64,000 nucleotides of DNA. Source: Pseudomonas sp. B28(2017). GTDB taxonomy: Bacteria; Pseudomonadota; Gammaproteobacteria; Pseudomonadales; Pseudomonadaceae. Shown in pieces: positions 17,502 through 25,993 of this stretch. Location of the stretch: NCBI RefSeq assembly GCF_002113025.1, contig NZ_NEJH01000001.1, positions 248,001-312,000 of the forward strand, written 5' to 3'. Below the pieces are notes generated by a model that saw only the letters and a program-made list of their open reading frames with translations, was not told the DNA's origin and did no database searches. Numbering within the stretch: the stretch's first letter is position 1; each line of letters starts with the position of its first letter. The position numbers and the translations under genes are program-made.

Positions 17502-18508
17502 GCGCCATTGCTCTTACCCGTATCCACAGTCGCACGCGCGAACTGGCACCGGGGTTTATCGTCAGTCTGATCGTGGCGGCCGCTGCGTCGTTCCTATCCG
17601 AGCACTACGGTGCGCCGGTCATGCTGTTCGCCTTGCTGCTGGGCATGGCCCTGAATTTTCTCGCCGATGACGGCCCCTGCAAGGCCGGTATCGAGTTCAC
17701 CGCCCGCACGGTGCTGCGCATTGGCGTGGCGCTGCTGGGCATGCGCATCACTCTGGAGCAAATGGCGGCGCTGGGCTGGAAGCCGATAGCGCTGGTGGTG
17801 ATCCTGGTGGTGGTGACCATCAGTGTCTCGGTGGTCGCGGCCAAGGCCCTGGGTTTCCAGCGCTTGTTCGGCATGCTGACCGGTGGCGCGACGGCCATCT
17901 GCGGCGCCTCGGCGGCACTGGCCCTGGCGGCGGCGCTGCCGAACCATCCGCAGAAAGAACGCGCCACATTGTTCACGGTGATCGGCGTCTCGGCGCTGTC
18001 CACGCTGGCGATGATCGTCTACCCGATGATCGCCAACTGGCTGCAGTTGTCGCCGCAGGTGGCGGGCGTATTCCTCGGCGCCACGATCCACGACGTGGCC
18101 CAGGTGGTTGGCGCCGGCTACAGCATGTCGACCGAGACCGGCGACACGGCCACGGTGGTCAAGTTGATGCGCGTTGCCATGCTGCTGCCGGTGATCGTCA
18201 CCGCGGCGATGATCACCCGCATGCAAGGCGCCGACACGACCGGCAAGCGCCCGCCGCTGTTGCCGTGGTTCGCCGTCGGCTTTCTGATCCTGGCCTGCAT
18301 CAACAGCACCGGATGGGTGGCGCCTGCGGTGCAAGGATCGGTCAACGAACTGTCGCGCTGGTGCCTGGTGATTTCCATCAGCGCTCTGGGCATGAAGACC
18401 CGGCTCAAGGAGCTGGCGGCGGTCGGGATCAAGCCGATCCTGCTGATGGTGGGGGAGACGGTGTTTCTGGTCGTGCTGGTGCTGTTATTGCTGCGCTGGG
18501 GGCTCTGA
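17498..18508 (+). CDS. YeiH/TauZ-family putative sulfate/sulfite exporter
   Basis: Integral membrane protein of 336 aa with about ten hydrophobic segments, of the UPF0324/YeiH family (Pfam PF03601). Characteristic stretches are GVALLGMRIT, GGATAICGASAALA and GATIHDVAQVVGAG. Members found in taurine-degradation operons (TauZ) are proposed to export sulfate or sulfite released by desulfonation. Here it ends a seven-gene operon that contains a TauD-like dioxygenase, which fits removal of sulfite from a sulfonate. That is inference; other YeiH proteins have no known substrate. The start overlaps the Rieske stop by 4 bases. A strong terminator follows at 18604. Confidence 0.85.
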   Translation: MSAIALTRIHSRTRELAPGFIVSLIVAAAASFLSEHYGAPVMLFALLLGMALNFLADDGPCKAGIEFTARTVLRIGVALLGMRITLEQMAALGWKPIALVVILVVVTISVSVVAAKALGFQRLFGMLTGGATAICGASAALALAAALPNHPQKERATLFTVIGVSALSTLAMIVYPMIANWLQLSPQVAGVFLGATIHDVAQVVGAGYSMSTETGDTATVVKLMRVAMLLPVIVTAAMITRMQGADTTGKRPPLLPWFAVGFLILACINSTGWVAPAVQGSVNELSRWCLVISISALGMKTRLKELAAVGIKPILLMVGETVFLVVLVLLLLRWGL

Positions 18509-18603
18509 ACGCGTCTGCACCCATGGTTTTATGGCAGGGCTGCACGGCATTGACTCCTCATGCCGTGGAGCTCTCGACCGGTGTCACAAACACCGGTTCT
18601 TCG

Positions 18604-18636
18604 CGGCGACTGTACCAGCAGTCGCCGTTTTTTTTT
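18604..18636 (+). terminator. Rho-independent terminator of the 12-18.5 kb operon
   Basis: CGGCGACTG (18604-18612) and CAGTCGCCG (18619-18627) form a perfect 9-bp stem with a 6-base loop, followed by nine Ts. It lies 95 bases after the YeiH stop codon. Confidence 0.9.
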
Positions 18637-18662
18637 GGTTCATCACGGATTACCGGGGAAGA

Positions 18663-18708
18663 TTGGCGTTGGCGTTGGCGTTGGCGTTGGCGTTGGCGTT
18701 GGCGTTGG
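18663..18708. repeat. (TTGGCG)n hexanucleotide tandem array
   Basis: Seven perfect TTGGCG units plus TTGG. It lies 27 bases after the operon terminator. Translated frames give Trp-Arg, Leu-Ala or Gln-Arg dipeptide runs, so no protein is inferred. Perfect short-unit arrays are prone to slippage and may vary between strains. Confidence 0.9.
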
Positions 18709-18733
18709 TTTTGTGAGTTGTGAGTCGTGAGTT

Positions 18734-18828
18734 GTGAGCTTATCCATTTGCCGAGGTGACGCTGAATCACCTTTGCGCCCTTACGGCGCCTTACTTTTTT
18801 CAGTCGAAAAAAAGTAAGCAAAAATTCT
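18734..18828. repeat. left arm of 95-bp inverted repeat
   Basis: Reads GTGAGCTTATCCATTTG at its outer end, and further in contains a local hairpin (CTTACTTTTTT-CAG-TCGAAAAAAAGTAAG). It is the near-exact reverse complement of 19291-19385, with only a few mismatches. Confidence 0.85.
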
Positions 18829-18836
18829 CGCCCCGG

Positions 18837-19020
18837 CGTCCGGCCCCTCGCCAAGGCTCGGGGTTCCTTCGCTCCGGCATTCATCCGGGGGCATTGCTCT
18901 ACGGTTTGCTTCGCTGCACCTCCCTGCAATGTGTGCGACTTCGTCGCACGGCGCTGCGCGCCCATCCCCGGATGAACGCCTCCACTCAGCCTTCCGAAGG
19001 GGCGGGTGGATCAAGATCAA
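18837..19020. repeat. dispersed intergenic repeat, copy B
   Basis: Second copy of the element at 9561-9742, same orientation. Differences cluster in the central stretch around CTACGGTTTGCTTCGCTGCA. It sits inside the inverted-repeat cassette. Confidence 0.75.
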
Positions 19021-19290
19021 AAGCACAATTCGCTGCGCTCTTGCTTTTGGAGTGCGGTGGGTCTGTGGGCTGTGGGCTTTGGGCTTTGCTTTGGCTTTGG
19101 CTTTTGATCTGAATGCCCCGTTAACCAGAAGGGCCGAGTGGAGGTGTTGCGTAGGGGGGAGTGCGTCAGCACCTTCGGCGTAGCCGAAGTCGCGAGATGT
19201 AGAGTTGCTTGCAACTCGGAGGCCGCGATACCCCGTAGCGACACCGGAGCGAGGGAACCCGAAGCGCAGCGTAGGGCCCCTGGTGGGGCA

Positions 19291-19385
19291 AGAATTTTTG
19301 CTTACTTTTTTTCGACTGAAAAAAGTAAGGCGCCGTAAGGGCGCAAAGGTGATTCAGCGCCACCCTGGCAAATGGATAAGCTCAC
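19291..19385. repeat. right arm of 95-bp inverted repeat
   Basis: Mirror copy of 18734-18828: starts AGAATTTTTGCTTAC and ends GGATAAGCTCAC. The arms enclose 462 bp. Confidence 0.85.
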
Positions 19386-19438
19386 AGCACTCACAGCTAC
19401 AGAGCAAAAAAACTTTCCCGACAATCCGAGAAGAACCA

Positions 19439-19470
19439 CAAAAAAGCCCGGCTGTTGAGACCGGGCTTTT
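19439..19470 (-). terminator. terminator of the 13-residue-repeat protein gene
   Basis: The GCCCGG/CCGGGC stem (19446-19451 with 19461-19466) is followed, on the minus strand, by a run of Ts (the A-run ending at 19445). It lies about 30 bases beyond the stop codon at 19499. Confidence 0.8.
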
Positions 19471-19498
19471 CGTTGAGTCCTGCGCTAAAGCACTGCAT

Positions 19499-19939
19499 TC
19501 AGACAGCGCGGCTTTCGATCAGACGATCCGAACCACCTTCGGCAACGCGGTTCTGCAGCAGCTTGTCGGAGCCGCCTTCGGCGACACGGTTTTGCAGCAG
19601 TTTGTCGGAGCCACCTTCGGCAACGCGGTTTTGCAGCAGCTTGTCGGAGCCACCTTCGGCAACGCGGTTCTGCAGCAGCTTGTCGGAACCACCTTCAGCG
19701 ACGCGGTTCGGCAGCAGCTTGTCGGAACCGCCTTCGGCAACACGTTTCTCCAGCAGACGATCCGAACCACCTTCAGCCACACGATTCTCGATCAGGCGAT
19801 CGGAACCACCCTCGGCCACACGGCTTTCAATCAGACGATCCGAGCCGCCTTCAGCGATCACAGGTTGAGCGGCGGTAGCGGCGAAAGCGTTAACTGCGAA
19901 AACCGAGAAAGCGATGCCGAGAAGGGTCTGGCGTTTCAT
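19499..19939 (-). CDS. secreted protein of nine tandem 13-residue repeats
   Basis: Exported protein of 146 aa. Residues 1-21 form a Sec signal peptide (MKRQTLLGIAFSVFAVNAFA, cut near AFA-AT). After a short ATAAQPV linker the whole mature chain is nine contiguous copies of V-A-E-G-G-S-D-K/R-L-L/I-x-x-R; copies 5-8 are identical (VAEGGSDKLLQNR), while the first three and the last carry RLIESR, RLIENR or RLLEKR. Two residues (AV) follow. No cysteine is present. I know of no function; similar small repeat proteins occur in Pseudomonas, some loosely labelled as phage-infection proteins. The DNA copies are also near-identical, so copy number may vary. It is monocistronic with its own terminator. 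Confidence 0.85.
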   Translation of the reverse strand: MKRQTLLGIAFSVFAVNAFAATAAQPVIAEGGSDRLIESRVAEGGSDRLIENRVAEGGSDRLLEKRVAEGGSDKLLPNRVAEGGSDKLLQNRVAEGGSDKLLQNRVAEGGSDKLLQNRVAEGGSDKLLQNRVAEGGSDRLIESRAV

Positions 19940-20091
19940 GATGGTGTGCTCCGGGGTGCTGATGGGTTGGTATGGAGCAGATGTTACGCCGGGGATTTTT
20001 TAAGAGAACTTCATTGAATCAATGGTGACTATCGACGCAGTCAATGGATCGCACACCGCCTGTATAAGCACCTCTTTTTGTGGCGAGGCAT

Positions 20092-20784
20092 TCAAGCCTC
20101 GCTGATCTGGCTCACGCTGGTGATCTGCCCATTCCAGACCATCTCGTAATGCGCCGTCTGCACAATCGACGAAACCGGTCGCGGCGTCATCAACGCCCAG
20201 CAATGACTGCCCGGCATCCGCACCGAGTGATAACGCAAACCGGGACAACCGGCGTCCCGCACCGACCGACCCAGAATACGGGAATGGCTGTAGTCGTCCG
20301 GCGCATACACCGGATCGCTTATCGGCAGGGCCGCAGCGTCCTTCATCCCGTCATCGCCAAACGCACAGGCCAATCCCCGAAACACAAAGCGCTCATAGTT
20401 CAGACTCGGTACCTTTGACCAATACAGACCCTGGTGATGCCTTACCTCGGCCAACGCCGCTTCCATCGAATCCGCCAGGTACAACACACCAAAGCTGCCG
20501 TCACTGAAGCGCGAGCCCGCCGGGTTGACGTGGGTAAACGGCGCGATGGCGTAGGAACAACCCGCAATCCCGAACGGAATCTCGCTGCGCGCAATCAACT
20601 CAAGCTGACCCAGCTCATTCTTCAACCGCGGATTGGTCAGCGCCTGAATCTCGAACAACACTTCAAATTCATCCGCGTCCGCCACGTCATCAAACAACGC
20701 AATGGGTGGAAACTTCGAATTGACCAGGCGATAAGCCTGCAACGACTGGCCGGCAAACACCGCCAGTTCACTCGCCATCACCAT
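20092..20784 (-). CDS. RES-domain toxin
   Basis: Probable toxin of a RES/Xre type II toxin-antitoxin module; characterised RES toxins degrade cellular NAD+. It has 230 aa. The RES core is visible from YRLVNSKFPP (about 18) through the FSDGSFGVLYLADSMEAALAEVRHH segment (about 92-117), with the conserved Arg, Glu and Ser positions that give the domain its name. The ATG at 20784 overlaps the antitoxin stop by 7 bases; an in-frame ATG at 20778 is also possible. The antitoxin gene precedes it, as is normal for these modules, so the toxin is translationally coupled to its inhibitor. Confidence 0.88.
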   Translation of the reverse strand: MVMASELAVFAGQSLQAYRLVNSKFPPIALFDDVADADEFEVLFEIQALTNPRLKNELGQLELIARSEIPFGIAGCSYAIAPFTHVNPAGSRFSDGSFGVLYLADSMEAALAEVRHHQGLYWSKVPSLNYERFVFRGLACAFGDDGMKDAAALPISDPVYAPDDYSHSRILGRSVRDAGCPGLRYHSVRMPGSHCWALMTPRPVSSIVQTAHYEMVWNGQITSVSQISEA

Positions 20785-21182
20785 TGCGCCCCCCGCAACA
20801 TGTCGATGCGGCGGAAGGTCTCATACAGCGAAATCATGTCGCCCTGCGCCATGATCTCCAGCGGCGAACGCCCGTTGAAAAACTCGTTGTCGTTGGTCAT
20901 CGAGGCAAAGCCATACACGTTGTCCGGGTTGTCGAACACCAGCCGCAACGTCGCATGAATGTTCAGCACAAAACTGATGCGCTGCATCTGGTCCGCATCC
21001 AGCGCCACCGCCCAATCCGGGTCATGCTGACGGGCGCGGGTGTAGGTGCTGCGGGAAATGCGCAGGATGCGACAGGCCTGATCGCCGGTGGCCTTCCACT
21101 TTTCCAGAATGCTCACCGCGGCGCGCAGGCCGGTGACGCACTGGTTTTTTGTGAAGGATTGGGCTTGGATGGGGACGGCCAT
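20778..21182 (-). CDS. Xre/MbcA/ParS-type antitoxin (DUF2384)
   Basis: Antitoxin of 134 aa for the RES toxin. The N-terminal part (about 20-60, AVSILEKWKATGDQACRILRISRSTYTRAR) is a Xre-like helix-turn-helix that should autorepress the operon. The C-terminal part (about 75-130) is the toxin-binding DUF2384 domain (RISFVLNIHATLRLVF, then NGRSPLEIMAQGD). The ATG at 21182 is chosen because GGAG lies 8 bases before it. The longer frame to 21215 would begin inside the promoter. The operon order is antitoxin-toxin, with the Fic gene upstream on the same strand. Confidence 0.88.
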   Translation of the reverse strand: MAVPIQAQSFTKNQCVTGLRAAVSILEKWKATGDQACRILRISRSTYTRARQHDPDWAVALDADQMQRISFVLNIHATLRLVFDNPDNVYGFASMTNDNEFFNGRSPLEIMAQGDMISLYETFRRIDMLRGAQW

Positions 21183-21317
21183 GTTTGTGTCTCCTATCTG
21201 CATCTGTAGAATCAAATGTAGATAGATTGAATCTACAGAGCAATATTGGTGCGACCAATGGGCAAAGGATCCCGGCGTGCCAATGCAATAGAGCTGCGAT
21301 TTTGCTGAGGTGATGCG

Positions 21318-22541
21318 TTACTGAAACCGGCGATGCAGGTCTGGAAAAATATCCTGGGCAAACCAGGCGGGCAGACCAGGCGTCACGATTCTGGATTTTG
21401 GTGTTTGGCTTTCTACCAGGCCGGCTTTGATAAGCCTCGATAACTCGTCGATTGCCGGACGAGGTGTCAGGCCGGTGAACGTCTTGATTTCGTTGCGCGG
21501 TAAACTGCCCTGTGTGATCAATGCGATGATCGCTGGCGCGCTTTCCGGGCGGATACCTTGTTGTAGAAGTCTTTCGTTATAGCGAAACGCGCGGATTACT
21601 CGCTCTCGAAGCCGGGATGGGTCCACGGCGGCAATCATGTAGTCGACCTGGTCGTGACAAACCTGCAGCATGAACTCAATGAATTCGAAATAACGTCGTT
21701 GGGACAGCTGACCCCGACCGTCCAAATCACCTTCTCGTGCGCGGTCGGCCATGGTCAGGGCGCTGTAGTAATCCTGATGCCGTCGTGCAAGGCCGCGTGA
21801 CAGTGACCAGAGGGTTGGCTCCAGCCCCAGGTGCACCAACTGCAAATGAGTGATCAGCCGGGCAACCCGGCCGTTCCCGTCGGCAAAGGGGTGAACCCAG
21901 GCGAGCCGATGATGGTAGGCCAGCGAAGCAATCAGCTGACGGCGAGGGTCTGTCTGCCGACCAAACCCGGACTGAAGGTGCCGAAGCATCGCCTCGACCG
22001 CTGAAGCGTCCGGTGCATCATGGTTGCCGACGATCACGTTTTGACCTGTGACCGACCGAAGCATGCCGGGCTGCATTACTGAGCCATCTGACAACGTACG
22101 TTCTGCATCACCGGCACCGCGAAAAAGCCGGTTATGCGCAGCGTTCACGAACTCAGGTGTGAACATGGCGCCCCAGGAAAAGGGGCCACGCTGGCGTAAC
22201 GTTCGTTCAAACAAGGCTTGCACCGCCATTTGTTCAACCGCCATGCTTTTCAGCCGCTTGCGATCTTTAACGGGGGCCGCTTGAGCTTGCTGCATATCGG
22301 CAGGCTCGGTGTATTGCCCTTCGATCAGGTTCGAGTAGTACGTATTGGTGATTTGCAGGAGGCGGCCAAGTCGTACGGCGGTTTCAGGCGGTAGTCGTCC
22401 GGCTAGAAACTGTGTCTTTCTGGGCAACGCATCTGCAAGGTCAATGATCGATGGGGGCAACGACTCCGGTAGAACCGGATCCAGCCAGGACTTCGACGTG
22501 ATTAAGGACATGGCAGCTCGTACCGTCAGAATGATCTTCAT
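21318..22541 (-). CDS. Fic-domain protein (probable AMPylase)
   Basis: Protein of 407 aa that probably transfers AMP from ATP to target hydroxyl groups. The catalytic motif HPFADGNGRVAR is at about residue 215 and matches HxFx(D/E)GNGRxxR exactly. An N-terminal S/TxxxE(G/N) inhibitory motif (S70-NLI-E74-G75) marks it as a class II, self-inhibited Fic protein. A winged-helix-like C-terminus (about 345-395: RNEIKTFTGLTPRPAIDELSRL) is common in this group. The start is uncertain: ATG at 22541 or at 22511, neither with a good ribosome-binding site. It lies just upstream of the RES/Xre module on the same strand, with 135 bases between. Confidence 0.9.
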   Translation of the reverse strand: MKIILTVRAAMSLITSKSWLDPVLPESLPPSIIDLADALPRKTQFLAGRLPPETAVRLGRLLQITNTYYSNLIEGQYTEPADMQQAQAAPVKDRKRLKSMAVEQMAVQALFERTLRQRGPFSWGAMFTPEFVNAAHNRLFRGAGDAERTLSDGSVMQPGMLRSVTGQNVIVGNHDAPDASAVEAMLRHLQSGFGRQTDPRRQLIASLAYHHRLAWVHPFADGNGRVARLITHLQLVHLGLEPTLWSLSRGLARRHQDYYSALTMADRAREGDLDGRGQLSQRRYFEFIEFMLQVCHDQVDYMIAAVDPSRLRERVIRAFRYNERLLQQGIRPESAPAIIALITQGSLPRNEIKTFTGLTPRPAIDELSRLIKAGLVESQTPKSRIVTPGLPAWFAQDIFPDLHRRFQ

Positions 22542-22717
22542 ATTTTATTTCACATAGGAGGTCGTCAAGCAAGCCTTATATTGTTAGGTTTTAGGTGGTT
22601 TTGTAGAGATTTATTACGGGAGTTTCTTCACATTTTATTTCACAATTTTATTTGAACTGTCTTCAGGGGTATGAAGGGCAAATCGCTGGCGAATAATCAT
22701 CAAGCGCCTGTATTCAA

Positions 22718-24301
22718 TTACTCCGCAGCTTGCGCCTGCAAAACATTCCCCGCCGTTTTCCCATTGGGAATAAACGCCGCGCTGCCATTTTCCTTTGAAT
22801 GAAACAGCCGGGCGCCGTTGTTCGGCTTGGTCGTGATCAACTGGTGATCTGCCGTCAGATAGCCCAGCGGCAATTGCGTGAGGTCCTTGTACTGCTCGAC
22901 GATGATCGTGCGGTCCGGATTCCAGGTTTCGCCACTTTTCTTTTCCAGCCACGCCATCAGCGCAGCACTGCCACCGGTTTGTGGAATGTCCGAATCCGGG
23001 AGTACGTAGTAGAACGGCGAACCGTTATTTTGCAGGTACATGGGCAGCTTGTTGTCGACATCCACCAGCACCATGCGCCATTCGTTCCACGGCGCGGTCT
23101 TGATGGCTTCGGCGCGTACATCCTGGGTGAACTGCATGACTCCGCCGCCACCGCCGTTGGTCCAGGGGTAGACAACGCCAAGGATCAACAACAAGAATCC
23201 GGCCGCCCCGGCAATGCCCTTCGTCCAGCCGGGGCCGCTGACTTTACCGGCCGCCTGACGCGCGGCCATGCGCCGGGTGACCCACCAGGCCGCCAGCAAT
23301 TGCGCAAACGGCACCAGCGGCAACACGTAATAGCTGCGCCGGCTGCCGCTGGCGGTGAAGAACAGGAACAGCAAGCCGAGGCCCAGGATCAGCCAGCGAA
23401 CGTTGGCTTCGGTGTGTTTCCAGCCGCGCACTGCCACCCACATGCCGAGCATCCAGCAGGGTGCCCAGGGCAGGGTATAGACCGGCAGATACAACAGATA
23501 GGTATAGATCGGGCCAATGTTGTCGAACGGCTTGAAGAATCGAACCACGTTCTCCTGAAACACCAGGCCCAGCCCACTCGGCCCAAAAGTCGGCGTGCCA
23601 TAACGCTGCGACAGCATGAACGGCAGCATGTAGACCGCACCGCCCACCAGTATCGCCAGCAACAGGCGTGGATTGAGATGGTTTTTCCAGCGTCCCTCGC
23701 CAAGCAGATGGGGCAACAGCATCAGCCCCGGCAGGATGAACCCGATCAAGCCCTTGAACAGCGAGGTCAGTGCCAGTATCAGGAAAAACACGCAGTAGCG
23801 ACTCAGCCGTGTGTCATTCGGAGCGCGCCAATACCACCAGACAGCCGCCAGCACTCCGCAAACCGTCAGCACGTCCGCCGTGGCGACCCGCGCCCAGAAC
23901 ACGAAGAAGAACGTCGTCGCCAGAAACCAGCCGGCAATCAAGCCGGTGCCTTTGCCATAGAGCCGTTCACCGAGCAGGTAGACCAGCCACACACTCAGCC
24001 ACGCCGCGAGCACCGAAGGCAGGCGCAGCGACCCGTTTCCGAGGCCACCCATCAGATGGGCAGTGGCCGTAATCAACCAATAGGACGGCAGCGGTTTGTC
24101 GTAATAGGGCATGCCCTTGAGGTAAGGGTCGAAATAATCGCCGGTCTGCAGCATCTGCAACGCGATATTCGCCCAGCGCGTTTCCGCCCCCCAAAGCTCC
24201 CTTGCCCCCAACCCGAACAACAATAGAAGCCCAGATACGCCAAGCAAGAGGATCAGCGCACCCTGGTCACTTTTCACAAACCTGACTAACGAATTTTTCA
24301 T
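22718..24301 (-). CDS. ArnT-like (GT39/GT83) membrane glycosyltransferase
   Basis: Polytopic glycosyltransferase of 527 aa. The start of the first periplasmic loop carries the Asp/Glu-containing segment GARELWGAETRWANIALQM and the GMPYYDKPLPSYWL motif seen in ArnT, which moves lipid-linked sugars onto lipid A. About 11-12 membrane helices follow, then a C-terminal soluble periplasmic domain (about 390-527). Unlike true arnT it is not inside an arn operon, so the acceptor may be different. ATG at 24301 is preferred; a GTG at 24325 is open upstream. Homologues are often annotated as dolichyl-phosphate-mannose-protein mannosyltransferases, which is only a family label. Confidence 0.85.
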   Translation of the reverse strand: MKNSLVRFVKSDQGALILLLGVSGLLLLFGLGARELWGAETRWANIALQMLQTGDYFDPYLKGMPYYDKPLPSYWLITATAHLMGGLGNGSLRLPSVLAAWLSVWLVYLLGERLYGKGTGLIAGWFLATTFFFVFWARVATADVLTVCGVLAAVWWYWRAPNDTRLSRYCVFFLILALTSLFKGLIGFILPGLMLLPHLLGEGRWKNHLNPRLLLAILVGGAVYMLPFMLSQRYGTPTFGPSGLGLVFQENVVRFFKPFDNIGPIYTYLLYLPVYTLPWAPCWMLGMWVAVRGWKHTEANVRWLILGLGLLFLFFTASGSRRSYYVLPLVPFAQLLAAWWVTRRMAARQAAGKVSGPGWTKGIAGAAGFLLLILGVVYPWTNGGGGGVMQFTQDVRAEAIKTAPWNEWRMVLVDVDNKLPMYLQNNGSPFYYVLPDSDIPQTGGSAALMAWLEKKSGETWNPDRTIIVEQYKDLTQLPLGYLTADHQLITTKPNNGARLFHSKENGSAAFIPNGKTAGNVLQAQAAE

Positions 24302-24496
24302 CACTGTTTCGCACGTTGCGCTCACCGTGGCGACGGAGAAGCGGCTGGAGCAACAAGGCTATCGGGCGAAATGTGATGGGATTGTCAGTAGATTGCGAAT
24401 AAACCATTAGCGCTGGTTGAGCGCTGACCGCTACATCAAATGGCGCAAGGCCGTGATCTGCACGATGAACAATTGTTCATGCAAACCACGGCGCCA

Positions 24497-25993
24497 TCAT
24501 TGATGAAAGGTACGCCCCAACGCATCCAGCCGAGTCGCAATAGGCGGCAGGCGCCGACTGCTCGACGCCAGCGTCTCCACGTCATCCGCGGTGTTCTGCG
24601 CAATGCTCTGCACCGACTGCAAGCGCCCGACGATCTCGAAACTCGCCGTGGATTGTTCGCGGGTCGTAGTGACAATTCGTCCATTGAGCTCATCGATCTG
24701 CGAGATGTCGCTGCCCACGGCCTGCAACATCGCCGCTGCCAACTGACTGTCCTCGACACAACGTTCCACACCTTCGCGACTGTCCTGCATGGCCTCCACG
24801 GCTTTGCGGCTGCCTTGCTGCAAGGCCTCGATGATGGTGCGGATTTCCTTGGTGGAAACCGCCGTGCGCTGCGCCAGGCTGCGCACCTCATCGGCCACCA
24901 CCGCAAAGCCCCGGCCTTGCTCGCCAGCGCGAGCGGCTTCGATGGCAGCGTTGAGCGCCAGCAAGTTGGTCTGCTCGGCAATGCTGCTGATCACCTCCAG
25001 CACCTTGCCGATTTGCTGTGCCTGCCCGGCCAGCACCTGCACGGTTTCATTGGTGCCTTCCAGACGCGATGCCAACTGAGTGATCTCCTGCTGCGCACGG
25101 TTCACGCTTTCCTGCCCACGGGTGATCTGCACAGTGGCCTGGCCTGCATGCTCAACGGCATGCTCGACATGCACCACGATGTGCTCCATCGCATCGCCCA
25201 TACGCTGCATCGACCCGGTCATCTGCGCGATTTCCGTCAACTGATGCTTCGCGCCTTTCTCCAGCGTGTTACTGGCCTTGGCCAACTCCTGGCCCAACTC
25301 ACCCAAACCCTGAGAGTCACGCACCACGCCGTCCACCAACGCGGTGATCTGCATCAGAAACTGATCGAACCGCTGGGCCAGCGACACATGCACCCGCGCC
25401 TTGTCACCCTGGCCGGTACCGCCGGTGAACTGGGATGTGGTAGCTAGCATCTTGTCCAGCATGTCCTGGCTCTCCACCGCATCAGCCTGGCTGTGCACCG
25501 CCAGATAGAGCAGCGCGACCGTCTCCATCACCACGTAAAAAGCGTGAACGAACACCATCGCCCAGCCACCGTGATGCGCCATCACATACACCGGAAAACC
25601 CTGATGCTGCAGCACATGAAACACCACGTGATGCAGCGCAATCGTCACCGCAGCCACCAGAATCGGCAGCCAGTCCCGATAGAACGTCAACACCGCCAAC
25701 AACGCAAAAATCCCGAAGTGCGACTCAATGACCCCCTCGGCCTGATTGATATGCAGCGCCGCCATCACCATCAGGCCAACGCCCAGCAAACAGCGCATCC
25801 ACCGCGACCCGCCGATGGTGCGATACAACAGCGTCAACAGCACACTGGTGCCACCGCCCACCAGCAACGCCTGCTTGAAGGTGTCGTGCCAGAACGCCAG
25901 GCCCAACGCGAAGACGAACATCAGCCAGATCAGGCCGAGCATGATGCGGTCGGCTTTACGGTAGTGGTCGAGGAAACGAGGGGGGAAGGGCAT
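24497..25993 (-). CDS. methyl-accepting chemotaxis protein lacking a periplasmic sensor domain
   Basis: Chemoreceptor of 498 aa. The N-terminal ~190 residues are a bundle of about six membrane segments with very short loops, in place of the usual two helices and periplasmic ligand domain. The rest is cytoplasmic coiled coil with methylation regions around the signalling hairpin ([36 protein letters not shown], about 330-365, given here only as landmark). There is no obvious HAMP. Such receptors sense from within the membrane or respond to redox or energy state. No CheR-docking pentapeptide is seen at the C-terminus (ALGRTFHQ). GGAG lies 9 bases before the ATG. Monocistronic. Confidence 0.88.
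   Translation of the reverse strand: MPFPPRFLDHYRKADRIMLGLIWLMFVFALGLAFWHDTFKQALLVGGGTSVLLTLLYRTIGGSRWMRCLLGVGLMVMAALHINQAEGVIESHFGIFALLAVLTFYRDWLPILVAAVTIALHHVVFHVLQHQGFPVYVMAHHGGWAMVFVHAFYVVMETVALLYLAVHSQADAVESQDMLDKMLATTSQFTGGTGQGDKARVHVSLAQRFDQFLMQITALVDGVVRDSQGLGELGQELAKASNTLEKGAKHQLTEIAQMTGSMQRMGDAMEHIVVHVEHAVEHAGQATVQITRGQESVNRAQQEITQLASRLEGTNETVQVLAGQAQQIGKVLEVISSIAEQTNLLALNAAIEAARAGEQGRGFAVVADEVRSLAQRTAVSTKEIRTIIEALQQGSRKAVEAMQDSREGVERCVEDSQLAAAMLQAVGSDISQIDELNGRIVTTTREQSTASFEIVGRLQSVQSIAQNTADDVETLASSSRRLPPIATRLDALGRTFHQ

Larger units (their letters stand above)
18637..19440. other. repeat cassette region, no gene
   Basis: About 800 bases without a credible gene. In order it holds a hexamer array (18663-18708), the left arm of a long inverted repeat (18734-18828), dispersed repeat copy B (18837-19020), a G/T-rich low-complexity stretch (about 19045-19110), and the right arm (19291-19385). 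Confidence 0.7.

Noticed and set aside
18558..18965. Frames with Trp-Arg, Leu-Ala or Gln-Arg dipeptide runs
   Set aside because: Translation of the TTGGCG array in several frames, not a protein.
18734..19385. CRISPR-like array
   Set aside because: Only two long inverted arms and no regularly spaced direct repeats; no cas genes in the window.
22799..24226. A 475-codon open frame on the plus strand rich in Arg/Gln/His
   Set aside because: Antisense of the ArnT-like gene; the composition is typical of shadow frames.
24301..24325. GTG start for the ArnT-like gene
   Set aside because: It adds eight residues (MSATCETV) before the natural basic/hydrophobic start; the ATG at 24301 is better.
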